Below the pieces are notes generated by a model, which saw only the letters and a program-made list of their open reading frames with translations, did not search any database and was not told where the DNA came from. 64,000 nt of DNA from assembly GCF_021083645.1 (NCBI RefSeq), contig NZ_JAJNRQ010000003.1:124001-188000 (forward strand), given 5' to 3'. Shown one piece after another: positions 63,021-64,000 of the stretch (position 1 is the stretch's first letter; each line of letters begins with the position of its first letter). This DNA is from Schaalia sp. lx-260 (GTDB taxonomy: Bacteria; Actinomycetota; Actinomycetes; Actinomycetales; Actinomycetaceae). The position numbers and the translations under genes are program-made.

Positions 63021-64000
63021 ATGGATTCGCTCACCCGATCTGAATTTGAGGTTCTTTACGCACTTTCATGCGCTCATATTCCCCTCACCCAGCGGCAACT
63101 TCACGAAAAAACACAGATATCGCTGGGACGCATCAACACTGCCGTGCGCATATGCGAACAACGCGGCTACATAGCCAACAAAGTTATTACAGATGCGGGT
63201 CGCGCAGCCCTTGCTCCTTATCGTGTCAATAACGCAATTATCATGGCAGCCGGTTTATCCCAACGTTTTGCGCCAATTTCTTATGAGCGACCTAAAGGAA
63301 CTCTGCGTGTACGCGGTGAAATCCTCATTGAAAGGCAAATTCGTCAACTCATTGAGGCAGGTATCACTGACATCACTATCGTTGTTGGCTATAAAAAAGA
63401 GTATTTCTTCTACCTTGCTAAAAAATTTGGCGTGAAACTCGTTATTAATGACGAATACGCGACACGTAATAACAATGGCTCGCTGTGGCGTGTACGCGAT
63501 CAACTCGCCAACACATATATTTGTTCTTCCGATGATTATTTCACCGAAAATCCTTTTGAATCACACGTCTACCAAGCCTATTATTCAGCTCAATACATTG
63601 AGGGCCCCACACAAGAATGGTGTATAACGACAGGCCCTGGCGACAGAATCACCGGAGCAACTATCGGTGGTCACGATTCATGGACAATGCTCGGACATGT
63701 GTATTTCGACCGCGAATTCTCACGCACATTCTGTCGTATCCTCGATAAGGTCTATGACTTACCGCGTACCGTGCCACAACTGTGGGAATCCATTTATCTT
63801 GACCACATTAAAGATTTGCACATGGTGATACGTCGCTATCCCGCAGGAATGATTAATGAATTTGATTCTGTTGATGAATTACGCAATTTTGATCCGTTAT
63901 TTATGGAAAATATTGACTCTGAGGTTTTCCATAATATTTCTTCTGTCCTTCATTGCCCTATCAATGATATCCACGATATTTTCCCACTGAAACAAGGGGT
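63021..64000 (+). CDS. LicC-like nucleotidyltransferase with N-terminal winged helix, partial
   Basis: Open from ATG 63021 to the window edge: 326 codons, no stop. Residues 1-65: winged helix (SEFEVLYALSCAHIPLTQRQLHEKTQISLGRINTAVRICEQRGYI). From 72 a sugar/phosphocholine nucleotidyltransferase: AIIMAAGLSQRFAPISYERPKG, LIERQIRQLIEAGITDITIVVGYKKE, LVINDEYATRNNNGSLWRVRD, YICSSDDYF. This matches CTP:phosphocholine cytidylyltransferases of lic loci; a LicA-like choline kinase may follow in the missing part. The 182-bp gap before it shows no clear motif. Confidence 0.8.
   Translation, partial: MDSLTRSEFEVLYALSCAHIPLTQRQLHEKTQISLGRINTAVRICEQRGYIANKVITDAGRAALAPYRVNNAIIMAAGLSQRFAPISYERPKGTLRVRGEILIERQIRQLIEAGITDITIVVGYKKEYFFYLAKKFGVKLVINDEYATRNNNGSLWRVRDQLANTYICSSDDYFTENPFESHVYQAYYSAQYIEGPTQEWCITTGPGDRITGATIGGHDSWTMLGHVYFDREFSRTFCRILDKVYDLPRTVPQLWESIYLDHIKDLHMVIRRYPAGMINEFDSVDELRNFDPLFMENIDSEVFHNISSVLHCPINDIHDIFPLKQG

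Overview
The window reads as a chromosomal contig of an actinobacterium with about 50% G+C, most likely a member or relative of the Actinomycetaceae (Actinomyces/Schaalia/Gleimia-like). The evidence is mtrA-mtrB-lpqB next to comF, hpf and secA, a kgd-type 2-oxoglutarate decarboxylase, WhiB, DUF3499, TIGR03089, galactofuranose synthesis (glf) and choline-binding-type wall repeats. Species cannot be fixed from sequence alone.

Positions 1-23449 are one end of an integrated siphophage genome. The right end is a tyrosine integrase (21962-23281) beside a 42-bp copy of the 3' half of a tRNA-Arg(CCG), the attachment site. The other end lies to the left of the window. Late genes run leftward: HNH, small and large terminase, portal, MuF head protein with a C-terminal EndoU toxin domain, possible immunity protein, scaffold, capsid, four head-tail connectors, and the first codons of a tail-tube gene. 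Early and middle genes (RusA, WhiB-like, SSB, HNH, zinc ribbons) lie upstream in the same direction. Between them and the regulators (14785-15524) are two tandem copies of a long structured RNA whose helices covary and whose key segment has two mutually exclusive, covarying partners.

The control region (15.5-18.4 kb) holds several small helix-turn-helix genes, two divergent promoter/operator regions, a leaderless repressor gene and a 210-bp direct repeat that has scrambled some genes. The rightward accessory block (18.5-21.5 kb) carries a HigB-HigA-SecB toxin-antitoxin-chaperone module, a 34-residue TisB-like hydrophobic peptide with its own consensus promoter and a complementary upstream anti-Shine-Dalgarno, and an ImmA-like protease gene with a perfect LexA-type box over its start.

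From 23.7 kb the host chromosome follows: ion antiporter; TetR-controlled MFS exporter; glycerophosphodiesterase; M23 endopeptidase; two CNNM/CBS proteins; kgd; SGNH hydrolase; secA; hpf; comF; lpqB-mtrB-mtrA; a MoxR/DUF58/DUF4129/DUF4350 operon with SpoIIM and RDD membrane proteins; DUF3499; a zincin-fold protein without HExxH; WhiB; TIGR03089. The last 8 kb is a surface-glycan locus: glf, rfbB, rfbA, a large amidase with choline-binding-type repeats, and a truncated LicC-like nucleotidyltransferase gene running off the window end. Together these suggest a cell surface decorated with phosphocholine.
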